Assembly: GCF_902388705.1 (NCBI RefSeq)
Contig: NZ_CABMQJ010000004.1
Coordinates: 1 to 64,000 of the forward strand
DNA from: an uncultured Alistipes sp.
Lineage (GTDB): Bacteria; Bacteroidota; Bacteroidia; Bacteroidales; Rikenellaceae
DNA: 64,000 nt
Reading direction: 5' to 3'
The translations under genes and the position numbers were made by a program. The first letter of the stretch is position 1, and each line of letters starts with the position of its first letter. The notes under the pieces were generated by a model that searched no databases, had not been told where the DNA came from, and saw nothing but the letters and a program-made list of their open reading frames with translations. Positions 17,179-25,996 of this stretch are shown here, piece after piece.

Positions 17179-19497
17179 TTATAGATTAATATTCAGTGTA
17201 ATGCCGAACGTGCGCGGCCGGCCGCGCTGTACGAATTCGTTGCCAATCGACTTGAAGTAGAAAACGTCGTACTTTTCGCCGCCGAGGTTGCGGCCCCAGA
17301 TGTCTACCGAGTAGTGCTTCTGTTCGAAACGCACCGACGCTTCGGCCAGGGCGTAGAAAGGCTGCGAAAGCGTGTTCTCCTCGTTCCACCAGATGCGGCC
17401 CGCGCAGCGCACCCCGGCCCGCAGGACGATGTTCCCCAGCCACGATACGCCGGTCGGGACAGTCCATGCGGCCCCTGCCCCGAGCGTATGCTGCGGGGCA
17501 TAGGGGAGGCGGTTGTCCTTGAAATCCTGCTTGCCGTCGTTGTAGCGGACGAAGCGGGCGTCGGTATAACCGTAGGCCGCGTTTATGTCGAGGTTCCGCC
17601 ACGGCGAAATTTGCAGCGACAACTCGCCCCCGAGGCTGCGCGTGCGACCGGCGTTGGTCATCATGCGGCCCGTGGTCGTGCCCTCGGGGAAGACGGTGAG
17701 CTGCTGGTCGCGGCAGTCGATCCAGAAAAGCGCGAAGTCGCCCCGCACGGCGCCGTCCATGCAGGAGAAGTGTCCGCCGAACTCGTAGTTCCAGCTGTAT
17801 TCGGGTTTGTAGCTCACGACCTTGTCGACGTCGTAGGCCGCACCGAATCCCATTTCGCGCATCATCTCCTGCTGGAGTACGTCGGAGAACATCTGGGTGT
17901 TGAAACCGCCGGCCTTGTAGCCTTTGGCGACCGAAACATAGAGGTTGTGTATTTCGTCGAAAGCGTAGAGTACCGAGAATTTGGGCAGCACCTCCGTGAA
18001 ACTCTGCTTGAGCGTACTGCGGATGTCGATTGCGAGCGGATAGTGCCCGGAGGTGCCGCTGTTGCGGTCGGTCGCCGTGTAGCCGGTTTCCGTATTGCTG
18101 CGGTAGTGCAGGCGCGCGTGCTCGAAGTCGAAGCGCAGGCCCGCCGTGAAGCGCCAGCGTCCCACCGTGTAGTTCGATTCGTGGTAGATCGCCCCGCCTG
18201 CCGAGGGGTTGCGGAAGCGGCTGCCCAGCAGCAGTTCGTTGTCGTCCCAGGCGTCGTATGTGTACTGCGGGTCGTGCTCGTTGGCGTTTTTGAGAATCAG
18301 TTCTTCGATGCCGGTCTGCTTGAAGAGCACCGGGGCGTTCATTACGCCGCTACGGTAGAAGCCGAACGCGCCGAACAGCCAGCGGTAGGCTCCTTTTTCA
18401 TGCGAGCGGAAAACTACGTCCTCGGTCACGGCGTGCTCCGTGCGGGCCTGCTTGAGCGTGAAGTACGACACGGGCAGGAAGTCCTGGTCGAGGAGCATTT
18501 CGTCGTCGGAATACTGGTAACTGGTGATGGACGCCACGGTGAAACTGCCGGCGTCGTAGCGGATGGTGAGCCCGTCGCTGACGGTCGTGCGGCGGTAGGA
18601 GCAGGGGTCGTTGTAACGGATTTCGCCGTGGCGGATAACGGGTTTCCCGTCGTCGCCGAGGATGTCGGTTCCGGCGTATGCATAGGGGTAACCGCCCTGT
18701 TCGAGTACCGAAAACGAGAGCGTATTGTCGATGCGCAGTCCCGATAGGTTGCGCCACTGGGTTTTCCACCGTCCGCCGCCCAGCCGTTCCCAGTCGCATT
18801 TGCGGCCCGTAGCGAGGTTTTCGAAGAAGCCGCCCGTATGCGTATAGTAGCCCGTTACGGCCATGCCCAAATCGGGATTGAGCTTGTAGTAGGACGAAGC
18901 ACGGAATTTATAGCTGTCGCCGCTGCCGTATTCGGCGCTCAAACGCACGCCTTCGTACGTGAGCGGCGAGAGGGTGTAGACGTTGACCACGCCGCCCATC
19001 GTATTGCGCCCGTAAAGCGTCGACTGCGGGCCCCGCAGCACCTCGATGCGCTCTGCGTCGGCCAGTTCCATGTCGTAGTTGTCCTTGTTCAGCACCGGCA
19101 CGTTGTCGATGTTGAGCCCCATGACGGGCTGGTCGATGCGTGCGCCGAGGCCCCGGACATAAATCGACGAGGTCATGCGCGAACCGTAGTCCGGAATGTG
19201 GAAGTTGGGAACGCTTTGCGAAAGGTCTTTCAGTGCGTCGACGTGCCCCCGTTCGATGGCGCGGCTGCCGATGATCGATGCCGCTACCGGCTGCGAGCGC
19301 AGCACCATGCCCTGTTTGATGGCCGTCACCTGCACCTTGTCCACGACGATTACCGTATCGACGGCCGACGGTTCTTCCTCCGCCGCAGTTGCCCGCTCTG
19401 CGGCCGCTGCCGTGTGCGGGCCGGGCGAATGCCGGTCTGCGGCGGCCGTCAGGAGCGGCAGCAGCATGAGCAGTATGGCGAATTGTTTGCGGTGCAC
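17179..19497 (-). CDS. TonB-dependent outer-membrane receptor without SusD partner
   Basis: A 772-residue receptor. A signal peptide is followed by a plug domain (DALKDLSQSVPNFHIPDYG, SSIYVRGLGARIDQP, ERIEVLRGPQSTLYGRNTMGG) and a 22-strand-type barrel ending FGITLNINL. SAVDTVIVVDKVQVTA before the plug is the probable TonB box region. It lacks the CarboxypepD-like N-terminal extension of SusC proteins and has no susD neighbour, so it resembles siderophore, metal or cofactor receptors rather than glycan importers. Translation appears to start at GTG, since no in-frame ATG gives a signal peptide. The LuxR-type regulator lies 74 bp upstream and the calycin-like lipoprotein 11 bp downstream. Confidence 0.88.
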   Translation of the reverse strand: MHRKQFAILLMLLPLLTAAADRHSPGPHTAAAAERATAAEEEPSAVDTVIVVDKVQVTAIKQGMVLRSQPVAASIIGSRAIERGHVDALKDLSQSVPNFHIPDYGSRMTSSIYVRGLGARIDQPVMGLNIDNVPVLNKDNYDMELADAERIEVLRGPQSTLYGRNTMGGVVNVYTLSPLTYEGVRLSAEYGSGDSYKFRASSYYKLNPDLGMAVTGYYTHTGGFFENLATGRKCDWERLGGGRWKTQWRNLSGLRIDNTLSFSVLEQGGYPYAYAGTDILGDDGKPVIRHGEIRYNDPCSYRRTTVSDGLTIRYDAGSFTVASITSYQYSDDEMLLDQDFLPVSYFTLKQARTEHAVTEDVVFRSHEKGAYRWLFGAFGFYRSGVMNAPVLFKQTGIEELILKNANEHDPQYTYDAWDDNELLLGSRFRNPSAGGAIYHESNYTVGRWRFTAGLRFDFEHARLHYRSNTETGYTATDRNSGTSGHYPLAIDIRSTLKQSFTEVLPKFSVLYAFDEIHNLYVSVAKGYKAGGFNTQMFSDVLQQEMMREMGFGAAYDVDKVVSYKPEYSWNYEFGGHFSCMDGAVRGDFALFWIDCRDQQLTVFPEGTTTGRMMTNAGRTRSLGGELSLQISPWRNLDINAAYGYTDARFVRYNDGKQDFKDNRLPYAPQHTLGAGAAWTVPTGVSWLGNIVLRAGVRCAGRIWWNEENTLSQPFYALAEASVRFEQKHYSVDIWGRNLGGEKYDVFYFKSIGNEFVQRGRPRTFGITLNINL

Positions 19498-19571
19498 GAC
19501 AGGGCGTTTGATTCAGGTGCAAAGTAAAGGAATTATTTCGGAAGCTGCAATCCTAATTTATGAGGAGGCCG

Positions 19572-20162
19572 TCAGAGCTCGTCGGCGTCGACATACCCGG
19601 CCGTCATGGCGTAGATGGCCAGCCCCGCCACCGAGCGGATTCCCAGCTTCTCCATGATGTTGCGGCGGTGGGAAATCACCGTCGTCAGCCCGATTTGCAG
19701 GGTGTCGGCGATTTGCTTGTTCATGTAACCGCGGGCAATCAGCGCAAGCACTTCGGCTTCGCGCCCCGAGAGCGGTGCGGCGGCAGGCTGCATGCCCTCC
19801 GCAAGCCCGTGCTCGTGGTGGTGCGCGCCGTGGTGCATGCGCAGGATGTCGCGCACGATCGCCTCCTCGTTGGTGCAGACGTCGAGCAGGTGCATGCCCG
19901 CGTAGGCGGGCTGGGGCTGCCCGCTGCAAAGCAGGATTGTCTTGTGCCGCCGGGAGCCGCGGAAGAACGTGCCGTGGGTCACGAAAAGCTGCGCCGCAAC
20001 GAAGTAGTGGAAAAAACGCTCCGGGCCTGACTCTGCGAACGATTCGAAGTCGCCGAACAACTCGACGTCGGCCACCGGGATAATCTTCTCGAGGATGGCT
20101 TTCATCCCGATGCCCATCAGGATATTCGGGGTGACGACGGCTATGGCGGGGCGTTGCTGCAT
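19572..20162 (-). CDS. LuxR-type regulator with receiver-like N-terminus and His-rich linker
   Basis: A 196-residue regulator. The C-terminal about 60 residues are a LuxR/NarL helix-turn-helix: PLSGREAEVLALIARGYMNKQIADTL followed by TTVISHRRNIMEKLGIRS. The N-terminal domain resembles a response-regulator receiver in pattern (IAVVTPNILMGIGMKAIL) but has no evident phospho-acceptor Asp-Asp-Lys set. The linker reads RMHHGAHHHEHG, six His in nine residues, which suggests metal binding. It lies 4 bp after rlmH and directly upstream of the TonB receptor, so autogenous or receptor regulation is likely. A role in metal- or heme-responsive control is a hypothesis. Confidence 0.8.
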   Translation of the reverse strand: MQQRPAIAVVTPNILMGIGMKAILEKIIPVADVELFGDFESFAESGPERFFHYFVAAQLFVTHGTFFRGSRRHKTILLCSGQPQPAYAGMHLLDVCTNEEAIVRDILRMHHGAHHHEHGLAEGMQPAAAPLSGREAEVLALIARGYMNKQIADTLQIGLTTVISHRRNIMEKLGIRSVAGLAIYAMTAGYVDADEL

Positions 20163-20166
20163 CTGC

Positions 20167-20640
20167 TTATTCGTGGTGGTAGGGTTCGTTGTTGAGGATG
20201 GTGAACGCCCGGTATATCTGTTCGGCGAAGATGGCCCGCACGATTTGGTGCGAGAAGGTCATGCGCGAAAGCGACAGTTTGGCCTGGGCCCGTTTGTAGA
20301 CCTCTTCCGAAAAACCGTAAGGTCCGCCGATTACCAGCACGAGGCGTTTTATGCCGCTGTTCATGCGTTTCTGGAGCCAGTAGGCGAATTCCACCGAGCG
20401 CATCTGCTCGCCCCGCTCGTCGAGCAGGACGACGTAGTCGCCCTCCGCGAACTGGCGCAGGAGCGCCTCGCCCTCGGCCGTGCGCTGCTGCTTTGCGGTG
20501 AGGTTTTTGGTGTTGCGGATGTCGGGCAGAATCGTGACGGCGAATTTGCAGTAGAAATTCACGCGCCGGACGTACATGCCGACCAATGCTTCGATCTCTT
20601 TCGAATCGGTTTTTCCTATGACTATCAGTTCGATGCCCAT
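20167..20640 (-). CDS. rlmH: 23S rRNA (pseudouridine-1915-N3) methyltransferase
   Basis: A SPOUT-class methyltransferase acting on helix 69 of 23S rRNA. The 157 residues match RlmH. Hallmarks are LVLVIGGPYGFSEEVYKRA, the SAM-binding knot, and the C-terminal LSLSRMTFSHQIVRAIFAEQIYRA followed by the PYHHE tail. It is followed 4 bp later by the LuxR-type regulator and is preceded by the GH2-like gene (76 bp gap). Confidence 0.96.
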   Translation of the reverse strand: MGIELIVIGKTDSKEIEALVGMYVRRVNFYCKFAVTILPDIRNTKNLTAKQQRTAEGEALLRQFAEGDYVVLLDERGEQMRSVEFAYWLQKRMNSGIKRLVLVIGGPYGFSEEVYKRAQAKLSLSRMTFSHQIVRAIFAEQIYRAFTILNNEPYHHE

Positions 20641-20716
20641 TATTCATGCGGGGCGCCCCTCGAAAAGGGCGGTTCCGGGAGTGTGCCTGTGCCGGATTAT
20701 CAGGCCGGCCCGTTGG

Positions 20717-22075
20717 TTATAAATCCGAATTCCATTCGCCGTCGGCGTCCGCGTAAATCACCGGACGCGACTTCTCGACCGACTTGAGCCATTCGTAGGC
20801 CTTGTACATGTTGTACCCGTTGCCCGATTCGCCGCCCAGCGAGAATGCGATGACGCACGAATGGTTGCGCGAGCGGTAGTACATCGCCTTGACGCGTTCG
20901 AGGTATTCGTCCGCCAGCGACGGGGCGTTCGACGGCGTGCCGCCTATCCGGCGGTCGTCGCGCTTTTCGGGCGCGTTGATATTGGCGCAGTCGATGACGT
21001 AAAGCCCCAACTCGTCGCATAGGTCGTAGAACCATGCCGGCTGCGGGTAGTCGGGGCAAATCGTGTTGTTGCCTTTGGCTTTCAGGGATTTCAGGTCGGC
21101 AAGGGTCGTTTTGCGGTCTGCGGCGGCATTGTAGTCGGCTTTCACGAGTTTCAGCTCTTTGTCGAAGCGCGTGAGGCGGCCGTCGATTAGCTCGGTCTTG
21201 CCGAAGCCGATTTTCATCGGCATGTATTCGCGGTAAGCCCCATCGCGACGCGTGAAGAGCATTACCTTGTAGAGCGGCGGGTTCTTGGCCCCCGGCTCCC
21301 ATTTGTTGGCGTTGGTGCCGTAGATGAAGGGCGTGAAACGCACGGTATCGGTCATGCGGCCCGGAATTACGATTTCCTGCATGTTGAATTCGAGCAGTTT
21401 GCCCTGCGGCGAATAGATGTCGTAACCCACGGTTACGGGTTCGTCGTAGTTGAATGCGTTCTGGGCGACGATTGCCAGTTCCAGTACGCCGAACCTGCGG
21501 GTCGAGTCGGGCACGAGCGCAATCTCGAAATCCCGGATCGAACGTTTGTTCTGCGTGTACAGATAGCTGTTTTCGAATGCCTTGCGCGATGCGGGCGCCG
21601 CATTGATTTCATCGGCGGCGCTGCGGCGCAGGGTCAGCACGACGGCGTTCTTTCCCTGACGGATATAGGGTGTCAGGGCGAATTCGGCGGGTGTCGAGGA
21701 GTCCTCGACCTCGGCGACTTTGCTGTCGTTGACCGTCAGGGTGTAGGCCGTCCCGACGTTTTCGAGGTGGAGGTAAACCACGCCGTCCGTCCATACGTAG
21801 GGGATGTCGACCACCTGTCCCACGGCTACGGCGTCACCCGAGGCGGCGAACGGTTCGGGGGTGTAGGCCATGTAGGCCTCGACGCCCGCCAGGTTGCGTG
21901 CATCGGCGTCGTGGCGCTTGTCGTACGGGACGACTTCGGTGCGGTGGATGCGTCCCGCCTCGACGGGGCGTGAGAGGATTTCCGTGGTGGGGGGCTCCTT
22001 GACGTTGTAAAGATCCTGTGCCCGGGTGCCTGCGGCGCAAAGGAGCAAGGCCGTCAGCAGTATCGTGCGTTTCAT
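20717..22075 (-). CDS. Truncated GH2-like (beta-galactosidase-fold) secreted protein, probably non-catalytic
   Basis: A 452-residue protein with a Sec signal peptide (MKRTILLTALLLCAAGTRAQ). It shows the order of GH2 enzymes: sugar-binding jelly-roll (VYLHLENVGTAYTLTVND), Ig-like domain (FGVLELAIVAQNAFNY), then the start of the TIM barrel (TTLADLKSLKAKGNNTI, ELCDEYGLYVID-like ELGLYVIDCANIN, RSRNHSCVIAFSLGGESGNG). The acid/base Glu region is present as SLGGESG instead of the usual SLGNESG. The chain stops about 30 residues later, so the second half of the barrel with the nucleophile Glu is missing. Substituted motifs plus truncation suggest a binding protein or decayed enzyme. The frame remains open far upstream, antisense to asnS, but ATG 22075 with its signal peptide and promoter is the real start. 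Confidence 0.75.
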   Translation of the reverse strand: MKRTILLTALLLCAAGTRAQDLYNVKEPPTTEILSRPVEAGRIHRTEVVPYDKRHDADARNLAGVEAYMAYTPEPFAASGDAVAVGQVVDIPYVWTDGVVYLHLENVGTAYTLTVNDSKVAEVEDSSTPAEFALTPYIRQGKNAVVLTLRRSAADEINAAPASRKAFENSYLYTQNKRSIRDFEIALVPDSTRRFGVLELAIVAQNAFNYDEPVTVGYDIYSPQGKLLEFNMQEIVIPGRMTDTVRFTPFIYGTNANKWEPGAKNPPLYKVMLFTRRDGAYREYMPMKIGFGKTELIDGRLTRFDKELKLVKADYNAAADRKTTLADLKSLKAKGNNTICPDYPQPAWFYDLCDELGLYVIDCANINAPEKRDDRRIGGTPSNAPSLADEYLERVKAMYYRSRNHSCVIAFSLGGESGNGYNMYKAYEWLKSVEKSRPVIYADADGEWNSDL

Positions 22076-22099
22076 GTGCGTATTCTTATATAGGTTAGG

Positions 22100-22130
22100 C
22101 AAAGGTACTTTTTTTTTGCCAAATCGCAAA
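22100..22130 (-). promoter_or_regulatory. Promoter of the GH2-like gene (divergent from asnS)
   Basis: On the minus strand, TTTG (22127-22130), a 19 bp spacer and TACCTTTG (22100-22107) match the Bacteroidetes primary sigma consensus exactly. The -7 box is 24 bp before the ATG at 22075. It interleaves with the asnS promoter. Confidence 0.75.
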
Positions 22131-22145
22131 TAATGGGTATCTTTG
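22115..22145 (+). promoter_or_regulatory. asnS: Promoter of asnS
   Basis: TTTG (22115-22118), a 19 bp spacer and TATCTTTG (22138-22145) match the Bacteroidetes promoter consensus. The start codon at 22181 follows 35 bp later. This supports a start at 22181 rather than the open frame from 22133, which would begin inside the spacer. Confidence 0.78.
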
Positions 22146-22180
22146 TAAGTTCGAAAAGAACTGTTAAGAGCACAGAAAAA

Positions 22181-23578
22181 ATGAATCACATGAAAACGCA
22201 GAGAATCGTAGAAATTCTGAAGTCGGGTGTCGTGGACACCGACATCGTCGTCAAAGGCTGGGTGCGCACCAAGCGCGGAAACAAGAACGTGGCGTTCATC
22301 GCCCTGAACGACGGATCGTGCGTTGCGAATATACAGGTGGTCGTCGACCTTTCGAAATTCGACGAGGAGCAGCTCAAGCCGATTACCACGGGGGCCTGCA
22401 TCCGCGTCGACGGACGGCTGGTGGAGTCGCTCGGCTCGGGCCAGCGGGTCGAGGTGCAGGCCTCGAAAATCGAGGTTTACGGCACGGCCGATCCCGAAAC
22501 CTATCCCCTGCAGAAGAAAGGACACTCGCTGGAGTTCCTGCGCGAGATTGCCTACCTGCGTCCGCGAACCAATACGTTCGGCGCGGTGCTGCGTATCCGC
22601 CACGCCATGGCTTATGCCATTCACGAGTATTTCAACAAACAGGGCTTTTACTATTTCCATACGCCGCTCATCACGGCTTCGGACTGCGAGGGTGCAGGCG
22701 CCATGTTCCAGGTGACGACGCTCGACCTGAACGATATTCCGAAGACCGACGAAGGCGCGGTCGACTTTTCGCAGGACTTCTTCGGCAAGGCCTGCAACCT
22801 GACCGTGTCGGGGCAGCTCGAAGGCGAGCTGGGTGCATTGTCGCTGGGGCGCATCTACACCTTCGGCCCCACCTTCCGTGCCGAGAACTCCAACACCCCG
22901 CGCCATGCGTCGGAGTTCTGGATGATCGAGCCCGAAGCCGCTTTCTACGAACTGGAAGACAACATGGAACTTGCAGAGGATTTCCTCAAGTACCTGATTC
23001 AATATGCGCTGGACAACTGCGCCGAAGACCTCGAGTTCATGAACAAGATGTGGGACAAGGGGCTGCTGGAGCGGTTGAACTTCGTGCTGCACAACGACTT
23101 CAAGCGCCTCGACTACACCGAGGGCATCGAAATCCTGAAGGCTTCGGGTCGCAAGTTCGAGTTCCCCTGCGATTGGGGCTGCGATTTGCAGTCCGAGCAC
23201 GAGCGTTACCTCGTGGAGGAGCATTTCAAGCGCCCGGTCATCCTGATTAACTACCCGAAGGACATCAAGGCGTTCTACATGAAACAGAACGACGACGGCA
23301 AGACGGTACGCGCTATGGACGTATTGTTCCCCGGAATCGGCGAAATTATCGGCGGTTCGGAGCGTGAGGCCGATTATGGCAAGCTTCGTGCAAGGGTGCA
23401 GGAGCTCGGTATGAACGAGAAGGAACTTTGGTGGTATCTCGACACCCGCCGCTGGGGCTCGGCCCCGCATTCGGGTTTCGGACTGGGCTTCGACCGGCTG
23501 CTGCTTTTCGTGACGGGTATGACCAATATCCGTGACGTGCAGCCGTTCCCGCGTACGCCGAAGAACGCCGAATTTTAA
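22181..23578 (+). CDS. asnS: Asparaginyl-tRNA synthetase
   Basis: Charges tRNA-Asn. With the start at 22181 the protein has 465 residues, the usual length. The N-terminal OB-fold anticodon-binding domain (VVKGWVRTKRGNKNVAFIALNDGS) is followed by the class II core: motif 2 FGPTFRAENSNTPRHASEFWMIE, the segment EIIGGSEREADYGKL, and motif 3 GFGLGFDRLLLFVTGM ending in the AsnRS-type NIRDVQPFPRTP. Another ATG at 22190 could also serve. It is transcribed divergently from the GH2-like gene. Confidence 0.97.
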   Translation: MNHMKTQRIVEILKSGVVDTDIVVKGWVRTKRGNKNVAFIALNDGSCVANIQVVVDLSKFDEEQLKPITTGACIRVDGRLVESLGSGQRVEVQASKIEVYGTADPETYPLQKKGHSLEFLREIAYLRPRTNTFGAVLRIRHAMAYAIHEYFNKQGFYYFHTPLITASDCEGAGAMFQVTTLDLNDIPKTDEGAVDFSQDFFGKACNLTVSGQLEGELGALSLGRIYTFGPTFRAENSNTPRHASEFWMIEPEAAFYELEDNMELAEDFLKYLIQYALDNCAEDLEFMNKMWDKGLLERLNFVLHNDFKRLDYTEGIEILKASGRKFEFPCDWGCDLQSEHERYLVEEHFKRPVILINYPKDIKAFYMKQNDDGKTVRAMDVLFPGIGEIIGGSEREADYGKLRARVQELGMNEKELWWYLDTRRWGSAPHSGFGLGFDRLLLFVTGMTNIRDVQPFPRTPKNAEF

Positions 23579-23770
23579 ATCGCCTGGGAAGGCTGTTTCG
23601 CACTGACTGCATAACCCGAACACGCACATTCCTGTCCGGGGACTGCTACGCCGGTTCCGAAATCATCTCTTTTTCATACGATTTGCCGTTTGCGGCCGTT
23701 TGTATTGTAGTTACTAACCCCGAAGAAGAAACCAAATTCAGAATGTGTTTAATTCTTAATTTGGAAAAGT

Positions 23771-25192
23771 ATGGCTATTAATCAGAAACAGGTACTATCG
23801 CTTCAGCAGAAGCTCTCTCCCCAGCAGATTCAGATGATCAAATTGCTGGAGCTCCCCACCGTGCAGCTCGAACAGCGCATCAAACAGGAGATTGAGGACA
23901 ACATCGTGCTGGAGGAAGAGGAACATGCAGCGGAAGATGAAGAACAACCCCAGCAAATCTCCGTCGACGAGTACCTGCGCGAGGACGACACCCCGTCGTA
24001 CAAAAGCCGTATCAACAACTATTCGAAAGACGACAAGCAGCGCCCGATATTCCTTACCGAGGGCCGCTCGCTGCCCGAATACCTGATCGAGCAGTTGGGC
24101 TTCCGCAACCTCTCGGAGCGCGACATGCGCCTGGCGGTATACCTCGTCGGAAGTATCGACGAGGACGGTTACCTGCGCCGCGACCTGGAGTCGGTGGCCG
24201 ACGACATCGCCTTTACGGTGGGTATCGAAACTTCGGCCGAGGAACTCGAACGGCTGTTGGGTATCCTTCACGAGCTGGAGCCCGCAGGCATCGGCGCCCG
24301 CAACCTGCAGGAGTGCCTGCTGTTGCAGATGGCGCAGATTCCGATCAATTCGCGGCCGCGCCGGCTCGCCCGCAAGATACTCACCAACTATTTCGAGGAG
24401 TTCGTCAAGAAGCATTACGAAAAGCTGATGTCGCGCCTGCAGGTTTCGGAGGACGATTTCCGCGAGGCTATCGCCGAAATCAAGCGCCTGTCGCCCAAAC
24501 CCGGCAACCTTTATGCCGAGGGCGGCACCGATACGACGCCCTATATCATCCCGGATTTCATCCTCGATTATCAGGACGGTCATTTCCAGTTGTCGCTCAA
24601 CTCCTACAACGTGCCGGAAGTGCGCGTCAACCGCCGCTATATGGACATGATTCGCGAAATGGTGGGCTCCGACGGCACGGTGCGCGAAAAGGACAAGGAG
24701 GCGATTCAGTTCGTGAAGAACAAAATCGACTCGGCGAAATGGTTTATTTCGGCCATCAAACAGCGCCACGATACGCTGATGCGCACGATGCAAACCATCC
24801 TGGACTACCAGCAGGAGTACTTCAAGGACGGCGACAAGTCGAAACTGCGGCCGATGATTCTCAAGGACATCGCCGACCGTACGGGACTGGACGTGTCGAC
24901 CATCTCGCGTGTGGTGAACAGCAAGTACGTGCAGACGCAGTTCGGCATCATCCTGCTGAAGTCGCTCTTCTCGGAGGCGATGCAGACCGAGAGCGGCGAG
25001 GAGGTGTCGAGCTACGAGATCAAGAATATTCTGCAGGAGTGCATCGACGAGGAGGACAAGCGCCACCCGCTGACGGACGAAACGCTGATGGATATTCTCA
25101 ATGCCAAAGGATACCGCATCGCCCGGCGTACGGTGGCCAAATACCGCGAAATGCTCGGAATCCCGGTCGCCCGGCTCCGCAAACAGATATAG
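23771..25192 (+). CDS. rpoN: RNA polymerase sigma-54 factor
   Basis: The alternative sigma factor that needs AAA+ activators. The 473 residues show region I, Gln-rich and activator-responsive (LSLQQKLSPQQIQMIKLLELPT), acidic region II (LEEEEHAAEDEEQPQQ), the core-binding domain, and region III with the HTH and the RpoN box, here read ARRTVAKYREMLGI near the C-terminus. No bEBP activator is encoded in this window. It is preceded by a 192 bp spacer without a clear promoter and followed by a PAP2-like membrane protein. Confidence 0.96.
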   Translation: MAINQKQVLSLQQKLSPQQIQMIKLLELPTVQLEQRIKQEIEDNIVLEEEEHAAEDEEQPQQISVDEYLREDDTPSYKSRINNYSKDDKQRPIFLTEGRSLPEYLIEQLGFRNLSERDMRLAVYLVGSIDEDGYLRRDLESVADDIAFTVGIETSAEELERLLGILHELEPAGIGARNLQECLLLQMAQIPINSRPRRLARKILTNYFEEFVKKHYEKLMSRLQVSEDDFREAIAEIKRLSPKPGNLYAEGGTDTTPYIIPDFILDYQDGHFQLSLNSYNVPEVRVNRRYMDMIREMVGSDGTVREKDKEAIQFVKNKIDSAKWFISAIKQRHDTLMRTMQTILDYQQEYFKDGDKSKLRPMILKDIADRTGLDVSTISRVVNSKYVQTQFGIILLKSLFSEAMQTESGEEVSSYEIKNILQECIDEEDKRHPLTDETLMDILNAKGYRIARRTVAKYREMLGIPVARLRKQI

Positions 25193-25311
25193 CGAAAGAT
25201 TGACGGCCCGGCGTACCTTTCCGGGGCGGCCTTGTTGACTGGAATAGGCGTTTTCCCGCCGGCCGGACAATTGGCGGCCCGCCATACTGGGAGGACGCGT
25301 GATAAATTTGA

Positions 25312-25920
25312 ATGATGTATAAGAAACTTTCGAACGGCATATCGTGGGCATTGCACCCATTCCTGCTGCCCCTCTACCTCGTCGTCGTGCTGCTGACGCT
25401 CACCGTCTTCGCGCACTATCCCGCCAACGTGAAATTTTACCTGCTGTGGGTGGTCGTGCTTTATGCGATGATTATTCCCCTGCTGGCCCTGGGCGTGCTG
25501 CGCTCGCTGGGCCGGATTTCCGATTTCAGGGTCGACGACCGGCGCGAGCGGCTGCTGCCGCTGCTGGTCGGGGCGATTTGCTACGTACTTTGCGCTATCA
25601 CGATCGCCAAGATACCTTCGGCAATCTTCCTCCGCAAGTTCATGATTGCCGCCGCCTGCTGCGAGATGCTCTGCTTCGTGGTGTCGTTTTACTGGAAAAT
25701 CAGCCTGCACCTTACGGCCATGGGAGCCGCCGTGGCCCTGCTGGTGGTGATGAATGTCGCCGGGGTGGGGAATATGATGGTGCCGCTGATGGTCGCCGTC
25801 CTTTGTGCCGGTGCGCTGGCTTCGGCCCGCCTGTACCTCGGCTGCCATAACGGGAGGCAGGTGCTCGCGGGGTTCTGCGGCGGTTTCGCCGTGGCGACGC
25901 TGGCGGTGCTGTTCCTCTGA
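25312..25920 (+). CDS. PAP2-like integral membrane protein with degenerate active-site motifs
   Basis: A 202-residue protein with about six hydrophobic helices. Its layout recalls PAP2/phosphatidic acid phosphatases: DDRRERLLP in place of the KxxxxxxRP motif, KISLHLTAMGA in place of PSGH, and SARLYLGCHNGRQVLAG in place of SRxxxxxHxxxD. The catalytic His appears kept, but the Ser-Gly and final Asp are replaced, so activity is uncertain. It lies 119 bp after rpoN and ends before a strong hairpin shared with convergent gdhA. An ATG at 25315 is an equally possible start. Confidence 0.6.
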   Translation: MMYKKLSNGISWALHPFLLPLYLVVVLLTLTVFAHYPANVKFYLLWVVVLYAMIIPLLALGVLRSLGRISDFRVDDRRERLLPLLVGAICYVLCAITIAKIPSAIFLRKFMIAAACCEMLCFVVSFYWKISLHLTAMGAAVALLVVMNVAGVGNMMVPLMVAVLCAGALASARLYLGCHNGRQVLAGFCGGFAVATLAVLFL

Positions 25921-25937
25921 CGGGCCGGTTTCACATG

Positions 25938-25972
25938 AAAATCCCGGGCTTCGCAAGAAGTCCGGGATTTTG
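25938..25972. terminator. Bidirectional terminator between the PAP2-like gene and gdhA
   Basis: The near-perfect inverted repeat AAAATCCCGGGCTTC / GAAGTCCGGGATTTT closes on a GCAA tetraloop, with A and T tracts at both bases. It lies 17 bp after one stop and 24 bp before the other convergent stop. Confidence 0.9.
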
Positions 25973-25996
25973 CATACTTTAAATACTTTGCGGTGC

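Noticed and set aside
17179..19497. A polysaccharide utilisation locus (SusC/SusD pair)
   Set aside because: The only TonB-dependent receptor has no SusC-type N-terminal extension and no susD neighbour.
22076..23629. Extension of the GH2-like frame by more than 500 codons, antisense to asnS
   Set aside because: The signal peptide, consensus promoter and GH2 similarity all begin at 22075; the upstream part is the complement of a well-conserved asnS gene and resembles no protein.
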